From an uncultured Paracoccaceae bacterium (lineage in GTDB: Bacteria; Pseudomonadota; Alphaproteobacteria; Rhodobacterales; Rhodobacteraceae): a DNA stretch of 64,000 nucleotides. This document shows positions 1-8,050 of the stretch, piece after piece. The notes below the pieces were generated by a model that was not told the DNA's origin, did no database searches, and worked only from the letters and a program-made list of their open reading frames with translations. Position numbers and translations under genes: made by a program. Location of the stretch: contig CANNFU010000003.1 of NCBI GenBank assembly GCA_947503965.1, forward strand, positions 186,001 through 250,000, given 5' to 3'. How positions within the stretch are numbered: position 1 is the stretch's first letter; each line of letters begins with the position of its first letter.

Positions 1-495
1 AACCGACCGGCCAATGATCTGCATCGGATAATTCCACGGAATAATATGGCCGGTCACCCCATGCGGTTCGCGCAAGGTATAGACGGTATAGCCATCCAGA
101 TACGGGATCGTCTCACCGGTGATCTTGTCCGCCGCACCGCCGTAAAACTCCATATATCGGGCCAGCGCCACCACATCCGCCCGCGCCTGCGTCAGCGGCT
201 TGCCCACATCCATGGCCTCCAGCTTCGCCAGCGCCTCGCGATGGTTCAGCACCAGAATACCCAGCCGGGTCAGGATGCGGCCACGCTCCAACGCGGTCAT
301 CCGGCCCCAATCCCCATCGCGGGACTTCTGGGCCGCTGCAACAGCCGCATCAACGTCATCAGCGGTGCCGCGCGCGATGTTGGTGAGCAGCGCGCCATCA
401 GACGGGTTCGTGACTTGGATCGGGGCATGGCCCCGAATCCAAGCCCCCTCGATCAAATGCGATGCTTCGGGAATATCAAACTGTTTCAACGGCAT
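1..495 (-). CDS. Aldehyde dehydrogenase, N-terminal part (cut by window edge)
   Basis: The minus-strand frame encodes 165 residues from an ATG at 495 and runs off the window start without a stop. It begins MPLKQFDIPEASHLIEG and has the N-terminal pattern of NAD(P)-dependent aldehyde dehydrogenases: a segment where a variable site is followed by AVAAAQKS, then LEAMDVGKPL, and near the edge HIIPWNYPMQI, the conserved PWNYP nucleotide-binding segment. The catalytic Cys and Glu lie beyond the window. Its start overlaps the end of the upstream ABC ATPase gene by 20 bases, so it is probably the last gene seen of the importer operon and may oxidise an aldehyde derived from the imported compound. The substrate cannot be told from this fragment. 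Confidence 0.88.
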   Translation of the reverse strand, partial: MPLKQFDIPEASHLIEGAWIRGHAPIQVTNPSDGALLTNIARGTADDVDAAVAAAQKSRDGDWGRMTALERGRILTRLGILVLNHREALAKLEAMDVGKPLTQARADVVALARYMEFYGGAADKITGETIPYLDGYTVYTLREPHGVTGHIIPWNYPMQIIGRSV

Positions 496-2071
496 GGGAC
501 AACTCCGGCAGTTTCGGTGCAGCGGCAATCAGGGTCTGCGTGTAGGGGTGCTGGGGATTGGTGAACACCTGTTCCGTGTCCCCCTGCTCCACGATCTTGC
601 CTGCCTGCATCACCATGACACGGTCCGTGACGGTGCGCACGACAGACAGGTCATGGCTGATAAACAGATACGCCAGCGGGCGCTTGCGGCAAAGATCGGC
701 AATCAAGTCCAGCACCTGCGCCCGGACCGACACATCCAAAGCCGACACCGCCTCATCAAAGATGATCAGTTCCGGCTCAATAATCAGGGCGCGGGCAATT
801 GCGATACGCTGTCGCTGACCCCCGGAAAATTCGTGGATGTATTTGCCCGCATCACCCGGCGACAACCCGACATCGCCAAGCGCCTTGGCAATCGCCGCCG
901 CGCGCGCCTTGCCTTGGGGCGGATCGTCCAGCAGATGAAACGGCTCGGTGATCAGCCGGTCCACCCGGTGACGCGGGTTGAAGCTGCTGTAGGGATCCTG
1001 AAACACCACCTGCATGCGCCGCCGCACGGCAAGGTTCGGGCGATGATGGGTAAAGACCGGTTCGCCATCCAGCCGGATGTCCCCGCCCTGGACCTCCTCA
1101 AGCCCCAGAATCGCGCGGGTCAGGGTGGATTTCCCGCAACCGCTTTCGCCCACCAGCCCAACACGCTCGCCATGGTCCATCTGAAAACTCACATCGTCCA
1201 GCGCCCTGACCATCGGGCGCGGCCCCAACAGGGCCTTGCGGCGTGCAGGATAGTCGCGGACCACGTTGCGCACCGACAATAGCTGCCCGACACCCCCGAG
1301 TTCCGGCAGTTGGACAGCATGGCCCGACGCCTCAAACAAGGCCCGCGTATAGGGATGCTGCATATTGGCCAGCAACTGCGCCGTCGGCGCGGCCTCGACT
1401 ACGCGCCCCTTTTGCATGACCACGATATGATCAGCCACATCGGCCACCACAGCCAGATCATGAGTGATCAGCAAAAGCCCCATATCGAATTCACGCACGA
1501 GGTCTTGCAGCAGGTCCAGAATGCGCGCCTGCGTGGTCACATCCAGCGCCGTTGTCGGTTCATCCGCGATCAGCAGCTTAGGGCGCAGCGCAATCGCCAT
1601 CGCGATCACGACGCGCTGGCGTTGCCCCCCCGAAAGCTCATGGGGATACCGCGTGGGGGCGACCTTCAGCCCGACCCGTTCCAGCATCGCCGCAGCGCGC
1701 TGATGCGCTTCGACTTTCGTGGTCTTTTCATGGATCAGGATCGTCTCCGCCACCTGCGCGCCAATCGTCTGTACAGGGTTCAGCGCGGTCATCGGCTCCT
1801 GAAACACCATCCCCATCGCGTTGCCGCGCATCTGGCACAGATCCGGCTCCGCCGTTTGCAGGATGTCCACACCGTCAAGAAGGATTTGCCCTTGCGCCAC
1901 CGCCCCGCGCGGCAACAACCCCATGACAGACAGCGCCGTCATGGATTTGCCCGATCCGCTTTCCCCCGTGATCGCGACAATCTCGCCATGCTGCATCGAC
2001 AGGTTCACATCATGCAGGATCTCCGTCTGACCAATCCGCAGGGACAGGCCGTTGATCGCCAGAATGCTCAT
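476..2071 (-). CDS. ABC importer ATPase, two fused nucleotide-binding domains (peptide/nickel type)
   Basis: This 531-residue cytoplasmic ATPase powers a peptide-type ABC importer. It contains two complete ATP-binding halves in tandem, as in YejF and GsiA. The first has Walker A GESGSGKS (36-43), signature LSGGQ (147-151) and Walker B LLIADEP. The second has Walker A GESGCGKS (308-315), signature FSGGQ and Walker B LIIFDEA. Each half ends in the oligopeptide/dipeptide C-terminal extension with HPYT. The start is the ATG at 2071 (MSILAINGL), whose ATGA overlaps the stop of the upstream permease; the frame stays open further upstream but that stretch lies over the permease. One polypeptide thus does the work of DppD plus DppF. 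Confidence 0.93.
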   Translation of the reverse strand: MSILAINGLSLRIGQTEILHDVNLSMQHGEIVAITGESGSGKSMTALSVMGLLPRGAVAQGQILLDGVDILQTAEPDLCQMRGNAMGMVFQEPMTALNPVQTIGAQVAETILIHEKTTKVEAHQRAAAMLERVGLKVAPTRYPHELSGGQRQRVVIAMAIALRPKLLIADEPTTALDVTTQARILDLLQDLVREFDMGLLLITHDLAVVADVADHIVVMQKGRVVEAAPTAQLLANMQHPYTRALFEASGHAVQLPELGGVGQLLSVRNVVRDYPARRKALLGPRPMVRALDDVSFQMDHGERVGLVGESGCGKSTLTRAILGLEEVQGGDIRLDGEPVFTHHRPNLAVRRRMQVVFQDPYSSFNPRHRVDRLITEPFHLLDDPPQGKARAAAIAKALGDVGLSPGDAGKYIHEFSGGQRQRIAIARALIIEPELIIFDEAVSALDVSVRAQVLDLIADLCRKRPLAYLFISHDLSVVRTVTDRVMVMQAGKIVEQGDTEQVFTNPQHPYTQTLIAAAPKLPELSHAVETV

Positions 2072-2883
2072 ACCCGCGCCACCCTGATCCGCGGGTCCAG
2101 CCAGTCGCGCAACCCGTCCCCCAGCAGGTTCAGCCCCAGCACCATCAACAGGATCGCAAAACCCGGCACCAGCGCGGTATGCGGCGCGATGCTCACCAGC
2201 GTTTGCGCATCTGCCAGCATCCGCCCCCAACTGGCCGTCGGCGGCTGCGCGCCAAGGCCGATATAGGACAGCGCCGCCTCGGCCAATATCCCCAGCGAAA
2301 ACTGGATCGTCCCCTGCACGATCATCAGGTTGGTGATGTTGGGCAGGATATGTTCGACCGAAATCCGCGCCGCCGATTTGCCGCAGACACGGGCGGCCAG
2401 AATGAAATCCCGCTCCCAGAGTGGCAGGGCAGCCCCTCGCGTCAGCCGGGCAAAGACCGGAATGTTAAAGATGCCAATGGCGATAATCGCATTCACCGCC
2501 GATGCCCCGAAAACCGCCGTAATCAGGATCGCAATCACCAGCGACGGAAACGCAAACACCAGATCATTGCCGCGCATGATCAGCTCATCCAGCAGCGATC
2601 CGCGCCTTGCCGCCGCCAGCAGCCCCAGCGGAATACCAATCGCCATCCCGATGCCGACAGCAACCAGCGCCACCGCAATCGACGTGCGCGCGCCCATCAT
2701 GATCATCGACAGAATATCGCGACCGAAATGATCGGTCCCCAACAGGTTTGCCCCTCCCGGGCCTTGCAGCTTGTTCGGAATATCCAGCGCCTCGATATCA
2801 TAGGGCGTCCACAGAAACGACACCGCCGCGAGCACCAGAAAAATCGCCGTCAGCGCAATACCGATGATCAGGTTCCGGCTCAT
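2068..2883 (-). CDS. ABC importer permease, DppC/OppC type
   Basis: This is a 271-residue inner-membrane permease. A first membrane helix near residues 5-27 is followed by a periplasmic stretch with LLGTDHFGRDILS, typical of the DppC/OppC subfamily, then five hydrophobic segments and the ATPase-contacting EAA loop around AARVCGKSAARI. It pairs with the DppB-like permease immediately upstream (4-base overlap) and with the fused ATPase downstream (4-base overlap), which indicates translational coupling. The substrate of the importer is not evident; the family takes up di- and oligopeptides, nickel chelates, opines and some sugars. Confidence 0.92.
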   Translation of the reverse strand: MSRNLIIGIALTAIFLVLAAVSFLWTPYDIEALDIPNKLQGPGGANLLGTDHFGRDILSMIMMGARTSIAVALVAVGIGMAIGIPLGLLAAARRGSLLDELIMRGNDLVFAFPSLVIAILITAVFGASAVNAIIAIGIFNIPVFARLTRGAALPLWERDFILAARVCGKSAARISVEHILPNITNLMIVQGTIQFSLGILAEAALSYIGLGAQPPTASWGRMLADAQTLVSIAPHTALVPGFAILLMVLGLNLLGDGLRDWLDPRIRVARV

Positions 2884-3824
2884 GTCCGCGCCCTCAATCG
2901 GGGGTCAACAGCGGCATAGGCCAGATCGACCGCGAAATTGACCACGATGACGGTAAAGACCAGCAGCATCACCACACTTTCCACCACGATCAGATCGCGG
3001 GCGCTGATGGATTGGAAAATCAGCCGACCCAGCCCGGGCAGGAAAAACACCTGCTCAATGATGATCCCACCGGCCAGCAGGAACGAAAACTGTAGCCCGA
3101 TGATCGTCAGCACGGGGATCAGCGCATTGCGCACCGCATGGCGCCACAGGGCCTGCCTGCGGGTCAGCCCCTTGGCGCGGGCGGTGCGGATAAAATCCTC
3201 ACCCAGCATGTCCAGCAGGGACGATCGCATGACACGCGCCAGGATTGCCGCCTGCGGCAGGGCCAGTGCAATGGCAGGCAACGTCAGCGCTTTGATCGCC
3301 TGTAACGGATCACCCCACCCCGGAAAGCCCCCTGCACTGAACCAGCGCAGATTGATCGCAAAGATCAGCACAAGGATCATCGCGAACCAGAAATTCGGGA
3401 TGGCGACACCCAGTTGTGTCGCCCCCATGATCGTGATGTCACCGGGCCCGCCGCGCCTGCTGGCGGCATAAATACCGGCGGGAAAGGCGATAAGGGTCGA
3501 CAGGATCAGCGCATAGATCGCCAGCGGCAGCGACACCCAGATACGATCGGCGATCAGGTCGGCAACCGGTGTCTTGTAGGTCCAGCTTTGCCCGAAATCC
3601 CCGCGCAATAGCCCCGTCACCCAGTCGAAATACCGGGTGACCACCGACTGATCGAGGCCCATTTCCGCCCGCAGCGCCGCAATCGTATCGGGCCTCGCAT
3701 TCACCCCCAGCATGAAGGCGGCGGGATCGCCCGGGATCACCTCGATCACCGCAAAGATCACCAAAGACGCCACAAAAAGGCTGATGATCAGCGATGTCAG
3801 ACGGCCAAGGGCATAGCGGATCAT
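2880..3824 (-). CDS. ABC importer permease, DppB/OppB type
   Basis: This 314-residue inner-membrane protein is the first permease of the importer. It has the DppB-family N-terminus (one helix near residues 9-30, then IPGDPAAFMLG and the LRAEMGLDQ segment), further membrane helices from about residue 100 on, and the conserved loop FIRTARAKGLTRRQALWRH that docks onto the ATPase. The C-terminus ends in AYAAVDPRLR, which is usual for the family. Its start codon overlaps the stop of the acetyltransferase gene by four bases, and its end overlaps the next permease, so the five downstream genes appear to be translated as a unit. Confidence 0.93.
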   Translation of the reverse strand: MIRYALGRLTSLIISLFVASLVIFAVIEVIPGDPAAFMLGVNARPDTIAALRAEMGLDQSVVTRYFDWVTGLLRGDFGQSWTYKTPVADLIADRIWVSLPLAIYALILSTLIAFPAGIYAASRRGGPGDITIMGATQLGVAIPNFWFAMILVLIFAINLRWFSAGGFPGWGDPLQAIKALTLPAIALALPQAAILARVMRSSLLDMLGEDFIRTARAKGLTRRQALWRHAVRNALIPVLTIIGLQFSFLLAGGIIIEQVFFLPGLGRLIFQSISARDLIVVESVVMLLVFTVIVVNFAVDLAYAAVDPRLRART

Positions 3825-4327
3825 GGGCTCGTCTCTTGCAAAGCCGGGGCAAAGGTGACCTCGCCCTTGGGGGCTGCCGCGCCGTTCAGGAGGATGTATT
3901 GCACAATGGCGGGGTCCAGCTTGCGGTGGGTCAGGTTGCCGTCAGAGACGAACCCCATGGGTCCGTAAACCGCCGGTCTTCCGATGAGGACACATCCAGC
4001 AGCGCCGCGCGCTTTGATCTGTTCCAGCCCTTCATGCGCGAGCTTTGTGCCGATGCCTTGTTTTTGCCGCTCGGCCCGCACGGATATCGGCCCCAGCCCG
4101 TACCAATCGCCCGTCGCTTCGCTGATTTTGGCGGAGGAAAAGGCGACATGACCGATGATCGCGCCCTTGTCTTCTGCGACCAGCGATAGCGTCAGGTCGC
4201 CGTCGCTGCGCAACTGATCAATAGACGCACCCTCTGTCCCGTCGCCGTAGGGCATGGGTGCAAAGGCGTCTTCGGTGAGTTCCCGGATCGCTTTAATGTC
4301 ACTGGCGGTTTCGGGCCGGATCAGCAT
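3821..4327 (-). CDS. GNAT-family N-acetyltransferase
   Basis: A 168-residue cytoplasmic protein with the GNAT fold. MLIRPETASD and IRELTEDAF form the first strand and helix, VAFSSAKISE the central strand, and VRAERQKQGIGTKL (about 104-117) carries the acetyl-CoA-binding R/Q-x-x-G-x-G motif. The later GRPAVYGPMGF matches the yhbS-like subgroup. It is unusual that this gene sits inside the importer operon, between the binding-protein gene and the first permease, and overlaps the permease start by four bases. The context suggests that the imported compound, or a peptide derived from it, is N-acetylated, but the acceptor is unknown. Confidence 0.88.
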   Translation of the reverse strand: MLIRPETASDIKAIRELTEDAFAPMPYGDGTEGASIDQLRSDGDLTLSLVAEDKGAIIGHVAFSSAKISEATGDWYGLGPISVRAERQKQGIGTKLAHEGLEQIKARGAAGCVLIGRPAVYGPMGFVSDGNLTHRKLDPAIVQYILLNGAAAPKGEVTFAPALQETSP

Positions 4328-4357
4328 GAATGATTGCCGTCTGAGTGTGAAGGGCGG

Positions 4358-4408
4358 GCCCCGACCGCGGGTGGGGGTGAAGCCCCCGCCCTGGGGGGCG
4401 GTCGGGGG
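4358..4408 (-). terminator. GC-rich hairpin between binding-protein gene and acetyltransferase gene
   Basis: GCCCCGACCGC at 4358-4368 pairs with GCGGTCGGGG at 4398-4407, enclosing a second inner pairing (GTGGGGG with CCCCCGC). No U-run follows in the leftward direction. Hairpins just after a binding-protein gene commonly protect its mRNA or partly end transcription, so that less of the membrane components is made. That role is inferred here. Confidence 0.5.
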
Positions 4409-4437
4409 CTGCCCGGCGTTGCCGCCGGGCGGGCGCT

Positions 4438-5913
4438 CTACTCAGACCACGACACCCCGGTCAGATCAACCGCCGCCGTCGGCTGGTTCACCCACAGGCC
4501 CTGCACGCTCGCCTTGGCCACCGTCGCCACCGCCAGCTCGAACAGATAGCCGTTCACGTAATCCTCCGAAATGATCGTCTGCGCCCGGGCCAGCAACGCA
4601 CTCCGCCCCGCCGGATCGGTCGTGGCGTTCAACTCCTCCATCAGCGCCTGAAACTCCGGATTGTCATACTGGAAATAGTACTCCGGATTGGCATAGATCC
4701 CGATATCCATCGGCTCGGTATGGCTGACAATGCTCAAGCCAAAATCCTTGTTTGTGAACACCTCCTCGATCCACTGCGCCCATTCGAGGTTTGTGATCTC
4801 GGTCTCGATCCCCACCTCGCGCAGCTGGGCTGCGATAATCTCACCCCCGCGCCGGGCATAGGACGGCGGCGGCAGTTTCAGCGTGGTCGTAAAGCCATCG
4901 GCAAAGCCCGCTTCTGCCAGCAATTCCCGCGCGCGATCCGGATCATGCGGCGAATTGGCCAGCAGATCGACATAATCGGGATGATGCGGCGCGAAATGGG
5001 TGCCAATCGGCGTGCCGAGCCCGAACATCGCCCCGTCAATGATCGCCTGCCGGTCAATGGCATGGGCCACGGCCTGCCGGACCAGCACATTGTCAAACGG
5101 CGGCATCTTGTTGTTGGTCGACAGGATCGTCTCGCCCTCGGTATTGCCGACCAGCACCTGGAACCGGGGATCAGCCTCGAACTGCGGCAGGTTCTCTGGC
5201 GCGGGGAAGCCGATAAAGGCATCCACATCCTCGGCCATGACCGCAGCAAAGGCAGCCGTCGGATCGCTGATAAACCGGAAGGTCGCAGTTTCCAGAGCCG
5301 GGGCAGGACCCCAGTAATCGGCATTGCGCGTCAGCTCGATCCGGTCACCCTGCACCCAATCGGTGAATGTGAAGGGACCCGTGCCAATCGGATTGCTTGC
5401 GATGTTCTCAATGCTTTCGGGCGCCACAATCACCGCATCCCCCCAAGCCATATTAAACAGGAAATTCCCGTTCGGCTGGTCCAGCGTGATCTGCACGGTC
5501 AGCGGATCAACCACGGTCACATCCGCGATCCCCGCAAACAGACCCTTCTGCGCATTGGTGCTGTCCTCGGCCCGGGCGCGATCAAGGCTGAACTTCACAT
5601 CCTCCGCATCCATCGCCGTGCCGTCATGAAACGTCACCCCGGCAGCCAGGTTGAAGGTATAGACCAGCCCGTCATCCGAGATATCCCAGCTTTGTGCCAA
5701 CCCCCGGATAATCGCGCCATCGGCATCAAACCGGGTCAGCCCTTCAAACACATTGGCATAAAGCACACTGTCAATCGCCTGCGCGGCCCCGCCTGTCGGA
5801 TCAAGGTTCGGCGGCTCCAGTTGAATGGCCACGGTGATACTGTCCTGCGCCAGCGCGGTCGTGGCCCAAAGACCGATAACAGCCGAAGCGGCAAAGCGTT
5901 TGAAATGATACAT
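4438..5913 (-). CDS. ABC importer periplasmic substrate-binding protein (SBP family 5)
   Basis: A 491-residue secreted protein that captures the substrate for the importer encoded downstream. The start is the ATG at 5913, preceded by an AGGGGG ribosome site; the in-frame upstream codon at 5952 has no such site. A signal peptide (MYHFKRFAAS, hydrophobic core, ALA cleavage before QDSITVAIQ) leads into the family 5 pattern: EPPNLDPT, YTFNLAAGVTFHDGT, GTGPFTF, and AVAHAIDR near the middle. The length is normal for DppA/OppA relatives. It is the first gene of the leftward operon and is followed by a GC-rich hairpin. Confidence 0.93.
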   Translation of the reverse strand: MYHFKRFAASAVIGLWATTALAQDSITVAIQLEPPNLDPTGGAAQAIDSVLYANVFEGLTRFDADGAIIRGLAQSWDISDDGLVYTFNLAAGVTFHDGTAMDAEDVKFSLDRARAEDSTNAQKGLFAGIADVTVVDPLTVQITLDQPNGNFLFNMAWGDAVIVAPESIENIASNPIGTGPFTFTDWVQGDRIELTRNADYWGPAPALETATFRFISDPTAAFAAVMAEDVDAFIGFPAPENLPQFEADPRFQVLVGNTEGETILSTNNKMPPFDNVLVRQAVAHAIDRQAIIDGAMFGLGTPIGTHFAPHHPDYVDLLANSPHDPDRARELLAEAGFADGFTTTLKLPPPSYARRGGEIIAAQLREVGIETEITNLEWAQWIEEVFTNKDFGLSIVSHTEPMDIGIYANPEYYFQYDNPEFQALMEELNATTDPAGRSALLARAQTIISEDYVNGYLFELAVATVAKASVQGLWVNQPTAAVDLTGVSWSE

Positions 5914-5984
5914 GATATCCCCCTGTTGTCGGGATGAGTGTTGACCTAACACCTGGGCAAATCAAGTCCCCTGCAAATGACTGT

Positions 5985-6008
5985 ATGATGGGTGATTTCA
6001 CCCATCAT
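5985..6008. repeat. Perfect 11-bp inverted repeat (ATGATGGGTGA / TCACCCATCAT)
   Basis: The arms 5985-5995 and 5998-6008 are exact reverse complements around a TT loop. The core GATGGGTGA-NN-TCACCCATC recurs at 38221-38240 inside the rlmL-like gene. This points to a mobile or recurrent palindromic repeat rather than a single operator, although an operator for the importer operon is not excluded. Confidence 0.75.
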
Positions 6009-6175
6009 CCCCCAAACCTTAACGCCCCTTAACAAACCCCACCGCACGCCCCCATAATCCCCCATAATGCCGAAGGGGGGTCCGACGCTTTGCTGACGCA
6101 AATCCGACGCGATGCCGACCGCCCTTTCCCAGCAAGCATTGCCGTTAACCTATGATTCGGCCCAAATCGCGAAAA

Positions 6176-6189
6176 CCACCGTACGGTGG
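6176..6189. repeat. Perfect 14-bp palindrome CCACCGTACGGTGG
   Basis: A self-complementary 14-mer lies 114 bases before panB. Read leftward it is followed by TTTT, like a terminator stem. A closely similar stem (CCACCG-CA-CGGTGG followed by a T-run) ends the Gfo/Idh gene near 56550, so this may be a copy of the same recurrent stem. Confidence 0.6.
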
Positions 6190-6302
6190 GGCCATGCAAC
6201 ACCCTTCGCACGGCGATCTGACGCCCCGTCCCGGCGACTGATTCCGGCTGGAAACACACCTCGCCGACTGGTAATTCCCGCCCAACAAGAAAGGGAGAGA
6301 TC

Positions 6303-7127
6303 ATGAGTGCCACCGCCAAGAAACGCGCACCGCTGCCCGATGATATCCGCGCTGCCAAAGGCGGCACGCCGCTTGTCAGCCTGACCGCCTACACCACCCC
6401 CATGGCGCAGATGATGGATGAACATTGCGACTTCGTGCTTGTCGGCGACAGCGTCGGCATGGTGCTGCACGGGCTGCCCTCGACCCTCGGTGTGACGATG
6501 GAAATGATGATTCTGCACGGGCAGGCGGTGGCGCGGGGTCTGACCTCTGCGATGATGATCATCGACATGCCGTTCGGGTCGTATGAGGAAAGCCCGCAAC
6601 AGGCCTTCCGCAATGCCGCCCGGCTGATGGCTGAAACCGGTGCAGGCGCGGTCAAGCTGGAAGGCGGCACGCAAATGGCCGAAACCATTGCGTTTCTGGC
6701 AAAGCGCGGCATTCCCGTCATGGCCCATATCGGGCTCACCCCGCAATCGATCAACACACTTGGTGGCTACAAGGTGCAGGGGCGCGGCGCGGCCCGCGAT
6801 GCCGCCTTGGCCGATGCCGATGCGGTTGCCGAGGCGGGTGCCTTTGCCGTGGTGCTGGAGAAAGTGCCCGAGAGTTTGGCAGACGAAATCACGGCCCGTG
6901 TTCCGATCCCGACCATTGGCATCGGGGCGAGCGCAGGATGCGACGGGCAAATCCTCGTGGTCGATGACATGCTGGGCCTGTTCACGGCCTTCAAGGCGAA
7001 ATTTGTCAAACGTTATGCGCATTTAGGTGATGACGGGGCGGCTGCGATTGCGGCCTATGCGGCCGATGTGCGGGCGCGGGATTTTCCGGGGCCAGAGCAT
7101 GTGTTTGCAGACGAGGCCCCGAAGTGA
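6303..7127 (+). CDS. panB: 3-methyl-2-oxobutanoate hydroxymethyltransferase
   Basis: PanB (274 residues) transfers a hydroxymethyl group from methylene-tetrahydrofolate to 2-oxoisovalerate, giving ketopantoate, the first step of pantothenate synthesis. The protein shows the family blocks [14 protein letters not shown] near residue 22, [13 protein letters not shown] with the metal-binding Asp, [29 protein letters not shown] and IPTIGIGAS. Its length matches the family. The ATG at 6303 has AAGGGAGAG just upstream. It overlaps panC, so the two genes form the usual coupled pair. Confidence 0.97.
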   Translation: MSATAKKRAPLPDDIRAAKGGTPLVSLTAYTTPMAQMMDEHCDFVLVGDSVGMVLHGLPSTLGVTMEMMILHGQAVARGLTSAMMIIDMPFGSYEESPQQAFRNAARLMAETGAGAVKLEGGTQMAETIAFLAKRGIPVMAHIGLTPQSINTLGGYKVQGRGAARDAALADADAVAEAGAFAVVLEKVPESLADEITARVPIPTIGIGASAGCDGQILVVDDMLGLFTAFKAKFVKRYAHLGDDGAAAIAAYAADVRARDFPGPEHVFADEAPK

Positions 7128-7966
7128 TGGCGCCCATCCAGCGGACACTGGCGGATCTGCGCGCGCAAACAGCCGTGTGGCGCAAGGCAGGCGAAACCAT
7201 CGGCGTCGTCCCCACTATGGGCGCGCTGCATCAGGGGCATCTGTCTCTTGCCCGCGCCGCCCGCGAACGCTGCGACCGGGTGATCGTGACGATCTTCGTG
7301 AACCCCAAGCAGTTCAACAACCCCGATGATCTCGACAGCTACCCGCGGACCGAGGAAGACGACGCGCGAAAGCTGGAATCGATTGGCGTCGACTTGATCT
7401 ATGTCCCTGATCCGGAACAGATTTATCCTGACGGGTTTGCGACAAACGTCAGTGTCGCGGGCCTAACGGATATGCTCTGCGGGGCTGCCCGCCCCGGCCA
7501 TTTTGACGGTGTTGCGACCGTGGTATCGAAACTGTTCCTGCAGACCTCCGCCGACTTCGCGTTCTTTGGCGAGAAAGACTATCAGCAGCTACAGGTGGTC
7601 CGCCGCCTCGCCGCCGATCTGGATATCCCGATCGAGGTCATCGGTTGCCCGACGATCCGGGAAGAAGACGGGCTGGCAATGTCATCCCGCAACCTGCTGC
7701 TTTCCGACCGATCGCGGATCAAGGCCCCGGTGCTGGCCGAGGTGATGGAGGATATGCGCGCGCAGCTTTCGACTGGCGCTGCGATGAGCGAGATCATCGG
7801 AGATGCCCAAGCGCGTGTGCTAGCAGCGGGGTTCAACGAAATCGACTATCTCGAACTGCGCGATGGGGGGGACTTGTCACTGCTTGATCGCGCAAAGCCG
7901 GAGGCAAGGCTCTTTGCGGCGGCGTGGCTGGCAGGGGTCAGGTTGATTGACAACATGGCAGTTTGA
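7127..7966 (+). CDS. panC: Pantothenate synthetase
   Basis: PanC condenses pantoate with beta-alanine using ATP to give pantothenate in the cytoplasm. The 279-residue protein has [15 protein letters not shown], containing the HxGH nucleotidyl-transfer motif, [17 protein letters not shown] and MSSRN, all hallmarks of the family. The ATG at 7127 shares one base with the panB stop; a GTG three bases earlier is an alternative start. A short stem (ACTGC-TTTT-GCAGT, 8038-8051) after the gene touches the end of the convergent transporter gene. Confidence 0.97.
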   Translation: MAPIQRTLADLRAQTAVWRKAGETIGVVPTMGALHQGHLSLARAARERCDRVIVTIFVNPKQFNNPDDLDSYPRTEEDDARKLESIGVDLIYVPDPEQIYPDGFATNVSVAGLTDMLCGAARPGHFDGVATVVSKLFLQTSADFAFFGEKDYQQLQVVRRLAADLDIPIEVIGCPTIREEDGLAMSSRNLLLSDRSRIKAPVLAEVMEDMRAQLSTGAAMSEIIGDAQARVLAAGFNEIDYLELRDGGDLSLLDRAKPEARLFAAAWLAGVRLIDNMAV

Positions 7967-8050
7967 TTGGCCGTGTTCCTGCGAGGACAGCGCCTGCTTT
8001 GCGAACGAAGCGTGAATTTGCTGCGGCTGTGCTACTGACTGCTTTTGCAG

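Larger units (their letters stand above)
5914..6302. promoter_or_regulatory. Divergent promoter region between importer operon and panB
   Basis: This 389-base gap holds the start signals for the leftward importer operon and the rightward panBC pair. No convincing gene is visible in it. It contains two perfect palindromes, listed separately, and ends with AAGGGAGAG as ribosome site for panB. No clear -35/-10 pair could be assigned by eye. Confidence 0.45.

Noticed and set aside
46-1282. Long open frames on the plus strand over the aldehyde dehydrogenase and fused ATPase genes
   Set aside because: They are rich in Arg, His and Gln, match no family, and lie opposite strong conserved genes; they arise from GC-rich codon use.
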